DNA of 14,576 nucleotides from NCBI GenBank assembly GCA_034432855.1, contig DAOUBA010000135.1:1-14576 (forward strand), in the 5' to 3' direction. The stretch comes from DAOUBA01 sp034432855. Lineage in GTDB: Bacteria > Chloroflexota > Anaerolineae > B4-G1. The notes under the pieces were generated by a model that was given only the letters and a program-made list of their open reading frames with translations, did not search any database and was not told the DNA's origin. Positions 7,125-13,758 of this stretch are shown in pieces. Position 1 is the stretch's first letter; each line of letters starts with the position of its first letter. Made by a program: the position numbers and the translations under genes.

Positions 7125-8789
7125 CTAACCCTTCGTTGCCCAACCCAGGCTCTCCAAGCCGATCTCGAGGGCCGGACGCCACATGGTGGGAGAACTCAGG
7201 AACATTCGTAAATAAGTCAGTGCAGGACCCGGCCGCAGCGCCCACGCTCGAAAAGCGCGCCGGGCCCAGCGCTCCAACTCCTCTGCCCGCAGGTGGGGAT
7301 AGTCCAACACCGTCGAACGATCCATATCCACCTGCTCCCAGCGCGTACCCGGACGGAACCAGCCTTGCTCCACGACCTGGAAGAAAAGCGGTGAACCGGG
7401 GTACGGAGCAGCGATGTGGAACAGCACCAGGTCCAGCGGGAGCCGTCTGGCAAAACGGATCGTCTGTTGGATGGTCTCTTCAGTCTCTCCGGGCAAGCCA
7501 ATGATGAAATAACCCCAGTTGCGAATGCCCGCCTGCCACGCCCAACGGAGCGCCTGCTCGACCTGCTCCAGGTCAATGCCCTTGTGAACGCGGCGCAATA
7601 TCTCCTCGCTGCCCGATTCGATCCCCCACGAGATCCAGCGACACCCGGCCCGCCCCATCAAGCGGAGCATTTCGGCGTCCACGAAATCCACCCGACTGTT
7701 ACAGGTCCACTGCACCTGCAACTTCCGTTCCAGGATCAGTTCACACAACCCCATCACCTGCTCACGGCTCACCGTGAACAGGTCAGCGTACATGTTGACC
7801 GAGCGAACACCTAAACTGACGAGGAACTCTAACTCCGCCGCGATGTTCTCTGGCGAGCGGAAACGCACAGATTGTCCGTAGGAGACGTGCTTGATGCAGA
7901 ACGTACAACCGCCGGGGCATCCCCGGCTGGTCACGACAAAAGCGTAGGGACTACGCACGAGAGGAGCACGATACTTTTTCAGCGGCAACAGGTCATGACG
8001 GGGCATAGGCAGATCGTCCAGATGGCGAATGAAAGGCCGGTCGCTGTTAACCACGATCTCATTCCCGGCACGCCATACCAGCCCCTTAATCTGCTGCAAT
8101 CCATGATCTCTGGAGTCCGGGTTGAGCCAGGCCGGTCGCCAGCCGGGTTCCGCTTCGGTGAACAACTTGCCCAGCCGCCCGGCGAACTCGGGCGCTACAG
8201 CAGGCCACCAAGTTTGGAACTCGGGGACCGCTACCTGCGATTCGTTCTCCGCGGTCCTCAGCCCACCCTGCGTCCTTTCCAGCGTATCCACCAATTCCCG
8301 CAGGGCCAGTTCCGGCTCTCCACGCAGGGCAAAGTCAAGGCTGGGGAACGCGCGCATCGTCTCACGGGGAATAGGGGTGACGTGAGTGCCAAAAGCAATG
8401 GTCGTGGTGCCCAGGCTGCGGGCCAGAAAGGTGCCATACATATCGTTGCGCAGGGTCGGAGCGGTGACATGCGTCACATAGTAGCGAGGGCGCTTCTCCT
8501 CCAGCAGCCGCTCGAACGCCGCCCAATCCATCCGCGTGGCGATGGCATCCACTACCTCAACCCGGTAATCGGGAAACAGCGCCGCCAACTGCGCCAGGCT
8601 CACCTGCGGCCAGATCATCCCTTCCCGCGAGCGGCGTCCCACCCGATGTTGGCTGCGAATCCAGATACCGCCATCCGGCGCCGGCGGATTGACGAAGAGG
8701 ATATCCACTCCTGGGCAACGCGCTTCCAACCCGACCCGCACCGCAGCGTCGGCGTCGGGGAAATGCGGCGGGGAGACGCGCTCCCTCAT
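7125..8789 (-). CDS. B12-binding-domain-type radical SAM protein
   Basis: The protein has 554 residues from the ATG at 8789. Residues about 28-160 resemble the cobalamin-binding-like Rossmann domain of class B radical SAM enzymes (FVNPPAPDGG, then VEVVDAIA); the classical DxHxxG cobalamin ligand motif is not seen. The radical SAM core follows with the cluster motif SRGCPGGCTFC (Cys291, Cys295, Cys298, a CxxxCxxC pattern), the SAM-contact segment WGIESGSEE near 389-396 and GLPGETEE at 431-438. About 50 residues between the two domains (about 172-231) are longer than in typical relatives. The ATG is preferred over an upstream TTG at 8816 because GGAG lies five bases before it and the TTG would overlap the preceding gene. 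It lies in an operon of glycan genes, 14 bases after the glycosyltransferase. Family members methylate or rearrange lipids, cofactors or sugars; the substrate here is unknown. Confidence 0.92.
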   Translation of the reverse strand: MRERVSPPHFPDADAAVRVGLEARCPGVDILFVNPPAPDGGIWIRSQHRVGRRSREGMIWPQVSLAQLAALFPDYRVEVVDAIATRMDWAAFERLLEEKRPRYYVTHVTAPTLRNDMYGTFLARSLGTTTIAFGTHVTPIPRETMRAFPSLDFALRGEPELALRELVDTLERTQGGLRTAENESQVAVPEFQTWWPAVAPEFAGRLGKLFTEAEPGWRPAWLNPDSRDHGLQQIKGLVWRAGNEIVVNSDRPFIRHLDDLPMPRHDLLPLKKYRAPLVRSPYAFVVTSRGCPGGCTFCIKHVSYGQSVRFRSPENIAAELEFLVSLGVRSVNMYADLFTVSREQVMGLCELILERKLQVQWTCNSRVDFVDAEMLRLMGRAGCRWISWGIESGSEEILRRVHKGIDLEQVEQALRWAWQAGIRNWGYFIIGLPGETEETIQQTIRFARRLPLDLVLFHIAAPYPGSPLFFQVVEQGWFRPGTRWEQVDMDRSTVLDYPHLRAEELERWARRAFRAWALRPGPALTYLRMFLSSPTMWRPALEIGLESLGWATKG

Positions 8790-8794
8790 CCCTG

Positions 8795-8798
8795 CTCC
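8795..8798 (-). promoter_or_regulatory. Ribosome binding site deciding the radical SAM start
   Basis: On the minus strand GGAG is followed by five bases (CAGGG) and then the ATG at 8789-8787. It supports this ATG rather than the TTG at 8816, which has no comparable site. Confidence 0.6.
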
Positions 8799-8803
8799 AC
8801 GGT

Positions 8804-10015
8804 TTACCCACCGCAAGGCCGTCCCTCCATGTCTTGCGCGACCTGTGTCTCCCGGCGGCTTAACTCATCCAGCACGCGCATGATAACCCAAAAGATAACA
8901 AGTTGCAACCCAACCAGGAGCAGCATGGCTGCACCCAACAGGTAGAGCCAGAGACGCTCAATCGGCCAGCCGCCCAGCGAGAGGCTCAGGCTAGCGCCAC
9001 CGGCAACGAGCCCCAGGGCCATCGCTACCAGACCCAACCAGCCAAAGTGCCGCTCTAACGGTCGGTCGAACAGCGGGTTGCCAAAGAGGCCCTGGCGAAT
9101 GGGCTGCTTGTGGAACAGAGACACCAGGTAGTTGAACGTCGCGCCCAGCGAGAAAAGCGTCACGCCCGAGACAGCGCACAGGCTGGCGACAAAGACGCTG
9201 ACCACTCCCCAGGGGCCCAGCCGGGTGATGCCGGTCAGGCGCATCCCTACTACAACTGCGCCAATGATACCCGCAACCGCCGCCAGGCCCAGACCGGCGC
9301 CGCCCAGGATACGCACCGGGTTGTAGTTCAGCGCAGTCCAGATGATCGTGCGGAAGAAACGCACCCCGTCACGGAACACACTCAACTTTGACCGCCCCAC
9401 CCGTTCCTTGTAAGGGATCGGCACCTCGCGCCAGGCAATACGCTCGTGCAACGCACGGGTGCTCATCACCGGGGTGAAGTTGAGGCCATCGGGCAGGGGA
9501 TAGAGTGAGGCCAGAGCCTCCCGCCGCAGGACGCGCATCCCGCTGGCACTGTCACTGACGCGGTGGTTGCCCAGCAGGCTCACCAGATTCGCAAAGATCA
9601 GGTTGCCGAGCCGCCGGACGAGCGGCATCTCACTCTCTGCGCCGGCCATCCGAGAGCCGATCACGAGATCTGCCCCCTCGCTCAGGGCGACGTGACACAG
9701 GCCAGGGAAGTGTTCCGGCGGATAGGTGCCGTCGGCGTCGAGAAAGCCCAACAGATTTCCTCGCGCCTGGCTAAACCCGGTTTTCAACGCCGCTCCATAC
9801 CCACGATTGGATGGATGGCGCACCAGACGAACCTGGGGATAGCCCTGAGCGATGGTCGCCGTGGCGTCGCGGGAGCCATCGTCTACCACGATCAGTTCCA
9901 GATCGTCTACCCCCACTGCAGGGAGATGCGGACGGATCGCAAGCACGCGCTCAATGATCTGAGCAATACCCCTTTCCTCGTTGTAAGCCGGAATCACGAC
10001 CGAAAGCACGTTCAT
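8804..10015 (-). CDS. Membrane-anchored family 2 glycosyltransferase (dolichol-phosphate mannosyltransferase type)
   Basis: The protein has 403 residues from the ATG at 10015. The N-terminal GT-A fold spans about 1-225, with SVVIPAYNEE at 5-14, LIVVDDGSRD at 41-50 and the metal and nucleotide-sugar motif FLDADG at 91-96. The segment SDSASGMRVLRR (154-165) is typical of DPM1-like and undecaprenyl-phosphate glycosyltransferases. Four hydrophobic segments follow at about 236-258, 268-292, 326-347 and 355-379, so the enzyme sits in the cytoplasmic membrane with its active site in the cytoplasm. It probably transfers a sugar from a nucleotide donor to polyprenyl phosphate or a lipid-linked glycan; the sugar cannot be read. 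Its ATG overlaps the stop of the acyltransferase gene (ATGA), and GGAGG lies five bases upstream. A TTG at 10027 is an unlikely longer start. Confidence 0.93.
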   Translation of the reverse strand: MNVLSVVIPAYNEERGIAQIIERVLAIRPHLPAVGVDDLELIVVDDGSRDATATIAQGYPQVRLVRHPSNRGYGAALKTGFSQARGNLLGFLDADGTYPPEHFPGLCHVALSEGADLVIGSRMAGAESEMPLVRRLGNLIFANLVSLLGNHRVSDSASGMRVLRREALASLYPLPDGLNFTPVMSTRALHERIAWREVPIPYKERVGRSKLSVFRDGVRFFRTIIWTALNYNPVRILGGAGLGLAAVAGIIGAVVVGMRLTGITRLGPWGVVSVFVASLCAVSGVTLFSLGATFNYLVSLFHKQPIRQGLFGNPLFDRPLERHFGWLGLVAMALGLVAGGASLSLSLGGWPIERLWLYLLGAAMLLLVGLQLVIFWVIMRVLDELSRRETQVAQDMEGRPCGG

Positions 10016-10848
10016 CCTTCCCTCCAATCGGCAGCCACAGCGTGGCCCGGCGTCCCTTCACCGGGTATCGTTTCTCGCAGACTCATTGGCCTCCCTCTGT
10101 CTTCCAGGCGACGCACTATTCGCGCCGGCACACCGACTGCCACCGTGTGGGGCGGCACGTCCTGAGTCACCACCGCGCCAGCCCCTATTACTGCCCCGTC
10201 TCCAACGCGCACTCCGTCCAGCAGGATCGCACCCGCGCCGATCCAGGAGCCGCGCCCTACGGTGATCCCATGCGCCGTGATGCCTTGATGGATGATCGGC
10301 CGCGTCGGGTCGTCAAAGATGTGATTCACCGCCAGCATCTGCACCCGCGGAGCCACGAGCACCTCGTCGCCGATGTGCACCCCGCCCTGGCCCCGGATCA
10401 GGCAGAACTCGCCCACATAGCAGTTGCGCCCGATCCAGATGCCGGAGTGGGGCAATCCACGAAAGTTGTAGACGTGAAACGCGCTCCCATGCATCACGAA
10501 CGTCTCGTCGCCAATAAAGATGCCCTGCGGGCAGGCGTGGAGATAGACGCCGTCGTCCAGGTAGACGTTGCGGCCCAAGTGGATATTCGCCGGCTGGCAT
10601 AGACGGACGCGAGCCTCGATCGCCGGCAACCCCTTACTGTGCAGGATCAGCCGATACGCCAGCGCGCGCAATCCAATGCCCAACAGGCCTGGAATGCCTT
10701 GCAGGAAGAAGAACAGCGTCTGCTCCAGAACATAGCGGCCCAGGCTGGTGGATTGGTTTTCAATGTAGTAACGCAGCCGCCCCCTCTGTGCAGAGGTCAC
10801 TGCCGCATCGGGCATCTGCGATACAGATTCGTCCCCACGCGCGCTCAT
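10012..10848 (-). CDS. Left-handed beta-helix acyltransferase (hexapeptide repeat)
   Basis: This 278-residue protein resembles the xenobiotic/maltose/NodL O-acetyltransferase branch. Hexapeptide repeats run from about 85 to 240, with turns such as IHLGRNVYLDDG, IFIGDETFV, VHIGDEVLVAP, ITVGRGSWIGAGA and VRVGDGAVIGAGAVV, ending in VAVGVPARIVRRL. His176 in VNHIF is the likely catalytic histidine. A hydrophobic stretch at about 39-70 (LEQTLFFFLQGIPGLLGIGL) probably contacts the membrane. The likely reaction is transfer of an acetyl or similar group from acyl-CoA to a hydroxyl or amine of a sugar. The donor could in principle be the acyl carrier protein encoded at 13407, but nothing shows this. 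The start is the ATG at 10848 with AGGGAG about ten bases upstream. It is followed without a gap by the glycosyltransferase gene and lies 76 bases after the isomerase gene. Confidence 0.9.
   Translation of the reverse strand: MSARGDESVSQMPDAAVTSAQRGRLRYYIENQSTSLGRYVLEQTLFFFLQGIPGLLGIGLRALAYRLILHSKGLPAIEARVRLCQPANIHLGRNVYLDDGVYLHACPQGIFIGDETFVMHGSAFHVYNFRGLPHSGIWIGRNCYVGEFCLIRGQGGVHIGDEVLVAPRVQMLAVNHIFDDPTRPIIHQGITAHGITVGRGSWIGAGAILLDGVRVGDGAVIGAGAVVTQDVPPHTVAVGVPARIVRRLEDRGRPMSLRETIPGEGTPGHAVAADWREG
10021..10025 (-). promoter_or_regulatory. Ribosome binding site deciding the glycosyltransferase start
   Basis: GGAGG on the minus strand is followed by GAAGG and then the ATG at 10015-10013. The site lies inside the 3' end of the acyltransferase gene, and the ATGA overlap implies translational coupling between the two. 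Confidence 0.7.
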
Positions 10849-10924
10849 AAACCGCCGCTCCCTCTCAAGCAGATGCTCTGAAGGGCTCCTATATACCCGC
10901 TTTCACGCCGCACGACCGCCCTAC

Positions 10925-11563
10925 TCAACTGCGCCAGTCAGAACGCAACGCGGGTTGTTGCTGCAAGACCGTGTCAAAGATCAGTGAGAGCGGCGGTTCG
11001 ATCGTCAACAATTGCTCCCGTAGCACCGTCGTAATCAAATGACAGAGGGTGAGATGGACATCTTCAATCTGTGGCATAGAATGGCAAGGCACTACGACCG
11101 CCAGATCCACCATCTCAGCCAACTGCCCACCGTCGAACCCGGTAAAACCAATGGTGATCCCTCCTGTCTGATGGGCTACTTCCACGGCCCGCAGGACGTT
11201 AGGGGAATTGCCACTGCCACTGAAGGCCACCACCACGTCACCTCGATGCATCAGGTTACGCAGTTGTTCGGCAAAGATGTCCTCGTAGGCCATGTCGTTG
11301 CCCCAGGCCGTCATGAGCGGCACGTTATCCGTCAATGCCACCACGCGGAAACGCGGCACGCCGGGGGTGATTGCCCCCTTCGACAGGTCACATGCAAAGT
11401 GAGAGGCCGTGGCCGCACTACCACCGTTCCCCAAAGTGAACACCGTGCAGCCACCATAGTTCGCACTCAGCAGCACATCAACCACCTCGCGGATGTGCTC
11501 CAGCGGGAGCATCGCCAGCACATGTCGCACGTCCTCCAGGTATCGAATGATACTGTCCACCAT
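10925..11563 (-). CDS. SIS-domain sugar-phosphate isomerase, GmhA-like
   Basis: This 212-residue protein has a single SIS domain and the length and motif order of sedoheptulose-7-phosphate isomerase (GmhA). GmhA turns sedoheptulose 7-phosphate into D-glycero-D-manno-heptose 7-phosphate for surface heptose. Visible motifs are the phosphate-binding LGNGGSAATASHF at 44-56, FSGSGNSPNVLRA at 114-126 and IEDVHLTLCH at 166-175. By hand alignment to E. coli GmhA, His55 and His175 match His61 and His180. The position of catalytic Glu65 is Asp59 and that of Gln172 is Glu167. The zinc and catalytic site is therefore altered but still acidic, and a different sugar phosphate is possible. The ATG at 11563 is preceded by GAGG at a spacing of six. 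It sits 64 bases after the sugar phosphotransferase gene in a surface-glycan operon. Confidence 0.88.
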   Translation of the reverse strand: MVDSIIRYLEDVRHVLAMLPLEHIREVVDVLLSANYGGCTVFTLGNGGSAATASHFACDLSKGAITPGVPRFRVVALTDNVPLMTAWGNDMAYEDIFAEQLRNLMHRGDVVVAFSGSGNSPNVLRAVEVAHQTGGITIGFTGFDGGQLAEMVDLAVVVPCHSMPQIEDVHLTLCHLITTVLREQLLTIEPPLSLIFDTVLQQQPALRSDWRS

Positions 11564-11627
11564 TTCCCCCCTCTACAAGCGATTCGTGTCCGCCCAAGTG
11601 AGCCGAAGTTTCGTACCGAGAACAAGC

Positions 11628-13124
11628 CTAATAGGCTCCACGTCCCTTGAGCACTACCCAGACCGTATTAAGCAGCACCTTGAGGTCCTGCCAGATGGTG
11701 TAGTTGCGGATGTAGTACATATCGAGCCGCACGCGTTCTTCATAGGTCAAATCGGAGCGCCCACTGATCTGCCACAGCCCGGTGATTCCCGGCCTGACCG
11801 TCAACAGGTTGTGGCGCCAACGGCCAAAGTGCCTCAGTTCCGACGGCGTAATCATCCGTGGCCCCACCAGACTCATCTCCCCCTTTAGCACGTTGAACAA
11901 TTGCGGTAGTTCATCCAGGCTTGACGAACGCAGGAATCTCCCCACGCGGGTAATGCGCGGATCATTGCGAATCTTGCCGTTCTGCTCCCATTCCTCCCTC
12001 AACTCGGGATGGGCCTCAAGGTAGGAATCCGCATCCGCGACCATGCTACGGAACTTGTAAGCGTCGAACTCGCGTCCGTGCAGCCCCACGACACGCCGAC
12101 GATGGATGACCGGCCCCGGCGAATCTCGGCGAATGAGAATGGCAATCAGCGCGAACAGAGGTGATAGCAGAATCACAGCCACGAATGCCCCTACGTAATC
12201 AAGCACCCTCTTGACCACGGCATCCAGACCGGTGATGCGAGTCCGGTTGAGGCTCACCAGAGGGATAAAGCCCACCTCGTTCACTTGGGCACCGGTAGTG
12301 AACAACTCATACAAGCCAGAGGAGAGGCTGATGCGCACGTTGTTCCCTATCTCCCAGTCCCGATAGATGTCGAGCAATGCCTGTCGGCTCAAAGCGGTCG
12401 GAACGACGATGATCTCCTCAATCTCCAGAGCATGGATGATGCCAAACAACTTGCTGGGATCGCCTAACACCGGAAGTCCCGCCACTTCCGTTCCCCGATC
12501 AAGCAGCGGGTCCACAAAGCCCAAGACCCGGAGACCGGCTGTCGGCGATGTGCTCAACTGGCTGACAATCGCCCGGCCTTCCTCGTTCGCTCCCACAACT
12601 AACGCCCGCCGGACAAACAGCCCCTTCTTGCGCATCCAATAGACCAGGCGCCGGTAGCCAAAACGGATCGAGACGACGCTCAAGGCCGAAAACGCCCATA
12701 CGATGGCCAACCACATTCTAGAGATCACCCGGTCGGCATCACGGTTAAAGAAGCCATAGACGACCAAGCCCACTAAAACGAAGGCTGAGGCGTTGAACAC
12801 GCTGGCGTATTCACGCAAACCGCCGAAAAGACGATCAGGATGGTAAAGCCCAAAAAGGGCAAAGGTCAGCACCCACAGAGGAATGACGAACATGATCAGC
12901 CGGGCATAAAAGATCGCCGAATACGGACCACCGTATTCCATCGCATAGAAACGCAAGTGGTGGGCGGCGAACAGGCTGAAAGCGATACCGACCACGTCGA
13001 GTGGCACCAGGGGGATCACCGCCAGATAGGGCGAGAATCGTCGCTTTGCCCGAGTGGTCTCTCGACGCAGATTCGTAAAGGGTGCCACCGATCGGACCCG
13101 TGCCTGACCGGCTTGAACAGCCAT
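11628..13124 (-). CDS. Polyprenyl-phosphate sugar phosphotransferase (exopolysaccharide initiation, WcaJ-like)
   Basis: The protein has 498 residues from the ATG at 13124. It moves a sugar 1-phosphate from a nucleotide sugar to undecaprenyl phosphate, the first committed step of many exopolysaccharides. Four membrane segments lie at about 37-55, 73-93, 113-127 and 136-156. A Rossmann-like CoA-binding-type domain follows (LVVGANEEGRAI at 175-186, then LGFVDP). A fifth hydrophobic segment at about 308-332 opens the C-terminal bacterial sugar transferase domain. This domain shows AYKFRSM (355-361), RNDPRITRVGRFLR (386-399), the catalytic Asp404-Glu405 pair in SLDELPQL, and SLVGPR (418-423). The length fits the family. 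The ATG at 13124 is chosen because GGAGG lies five bases upstream; a TTG at 13187 would add 21 residues of weak character. It is the first gene of the leftward operon. Confidence 0.95.
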   Translation of the reverse strand: MAVQAGQARVRSVAPFTNLRRETTRAKRRFSPYLAVIPLVPLDVVGIAFSLFAAHHLRFYAMEYGGPYSAIFYARLIMFVIPLWVLTFALFGLYHPDRLFGGLREYASVFNASAFVLVGLVVYGFFNRDADRVISRMWLAIVWAFSALSVVSIRFGYRRLVYWMRKKGLFVRRALVVGANEEGRAIVSQLSTSPTAGLRVLGFVDPLLDRGTEVAGLPVLGDPSKLFGIIHALEIEEIIVVPTALSRQALLDIYRDWEIGNNVRISLSSGLYELFTTGAQVNEVGFIPLVSLNRTRITGLDAVVKRVLDYVGAFVAVILLSPLFALIAILIRRDSPGPVIHRRRVVGLHGREFDAYKFRSMVADADSYLEAHPELREEWEQNGKIRNDPRITRVGRFLRSSSLDELPQLFNVLKGEMSLVGPRMITPSELRHFGRWRHNLLTVRPGITGLWQISGRSDLTYEERVRLDMYYIRNYTIWQDLKVLLNTVWVVLKGRGAY

Positions 13125-13129
13125 CTCTA

Positions 13130-13134
13130 CCTCC
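13130..13134 (-). promoter_or_regulatory. Ribosome binding site deciding the sugar phosphotransferase start
   Basis: GGAGG on the minus strand is followed by TAGAG and the ATG at 13124-13122. This favours the shorter 498-residue protein over the TTG start at 13187. Confidence 0.7.
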
Positions 13135-13168
13135 ACAGTGATCTTACCAGTAGCATGCGGTGAACCGC

Positions 13169-13202
13169 GCTTGAAACATTGAGGCAAACCAGCCTTTCAA
13201 GC
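13169..13202. repeat. Inverted repeat in the leader of the glycan operon
   Basis: GCTTGAAA (13169-13176) and TTTCAAGC (13195-13202) form a perfect 8-bp dyad with 18 bases between. A nested AGGC/GCCT pair (13182-13185 and 13192-13195) shares the base at 13195 with the outer arm. The element lies about 45-78 bases upstream of the sugar phosphotransferase ATG. It could be an operator or a leader hairpin. Confidence 0.45.
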
Positions 13203-13406
13203 ACGTCTCATCATGGCCTGGGCTGTTTTCATTCTACGAAGCAATCGTCAGAGTTCGGTAACAAAGACCCTGAAGATTCGTTAGAGACATCGGCCAGAAA
13301 TGCCTTCTCATCAGGCGCCTTTAACCGTTTCTTAAGTTTCTCGTTACCATAAACCAACCGCGCGTCGCTAAACTAGATCAAGGAAACACACCAAGGGGGA
13401 AAGACG

Positions 13407-13688
13407 ATGTCGGTCGAAAGTCAGATTCATCGCTATATTTTGGAAAACTTTATGTTTACGCATGAAGATGGCCGACTGCGGAACGATGCCTCCTTCTTGG
13501 AGGAAGGGATTGTGGACTCAACGGGGGTGCTGGAACTCGTGATGTTTGTGGAGGAAACATTCGGACTCACTGTAGAGGATACCGAAATCTTGCCAGAGAA
13601 CTTTGACTCCGTCGAACGCCTGGCACGTTACGTGCGAATGAAGATGGGAAAGGCTCAATGCGCTGCTGAACTGCCTTCAGTCGCATAG
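13407..13688 (+). CDS. Free-standing acyl carrier protein
   Basis: This 93-residue protein is an acyl carrier or carrier-protein homologue. The 4'-phosphopantetheine attachment site is Ser38 in EEGIVDSTGVLEL, a clear DSx motif at the start of helix II. Helix II continues through LVMFVEETFGL, and the acidic VEDTEILPENFDSVERLARYV matches the second half of the fold. The middle is acidic, as usual in the family, and the length is slightly above the usual 75-90 residues because of the tail after residue 80. No ketosynthase, ligase or other fatty-acid gene is next to it in the window, so it is probably a dedicated carrier for a special pathway rather than the housekeeping AcpP. It diverges from the glycan operon and is followed after 70 bases by a lipoprotein gene read the same way. 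Confidence 0.9.
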   Translation: MSVESQIHRYILENFMFTHEDGRLRNDASFLEEGIVDSTGVLELVMFVEETFGLTVEDTEILPENFDSVERLARYVRMKMGKAQCAAELPSVA

Positions 13689-13758
13689 TCCCACATTGCT
13701 CTTGCGGAACGCCAGGCGGCCATTCGCTCCGCGGCTGCCGACGAGTTGAGTAGAGTTT

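Larger units (their letters stand above)
13125..13406. other. Divergent intergenic region between glycan operon and acyl carrier protein gene
   Basis: About 280 bases without a coding region separate the leftward sugar phosphotransferase gene from the rightward acyl carrier protein gene. It is more AT-rich than its surroundings, especially at 13220-13385, and must hold the promoters for both directions. A TAGAAT on the minus strand (13236-13231) resembles a -10 box but has no good -35 partner. CTAAACT at about 13369-13375 on the plus strand is a weak -10 candidate. It also contains an inverted repeat at 13169-13202. AGGGGG before the ATG at 13407 is the likely ribosome binding site of the acyl carrier protein gene. 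I saw no known riboswitch. Confidence 0.55.

Noticed and set aside
8787..8816. TTG start for the radical SAM protein at 8816
   Set aside because: It would overlap the glycosyltransferase gene by 13 bases and lacks a ribosome binding site. The ATG at 8789 has GGAG five bases upstream.
7872..8945. Open frame of 357 codons on the plus strand opposite the radical SAM and glycosyltransferase genes
   Set aside because: It crosses the junction of two well-supported minus-strand genes, has no recognisable motif and reads as a shadow of their codon pattern.
13206..13313. TCTCATCA occurring twice exactly 100 bases apart in the divergent region
   Set aside because: An 8-base repeat in 280 bases has weak statistical support and the flanks do not match beyond a few bases.
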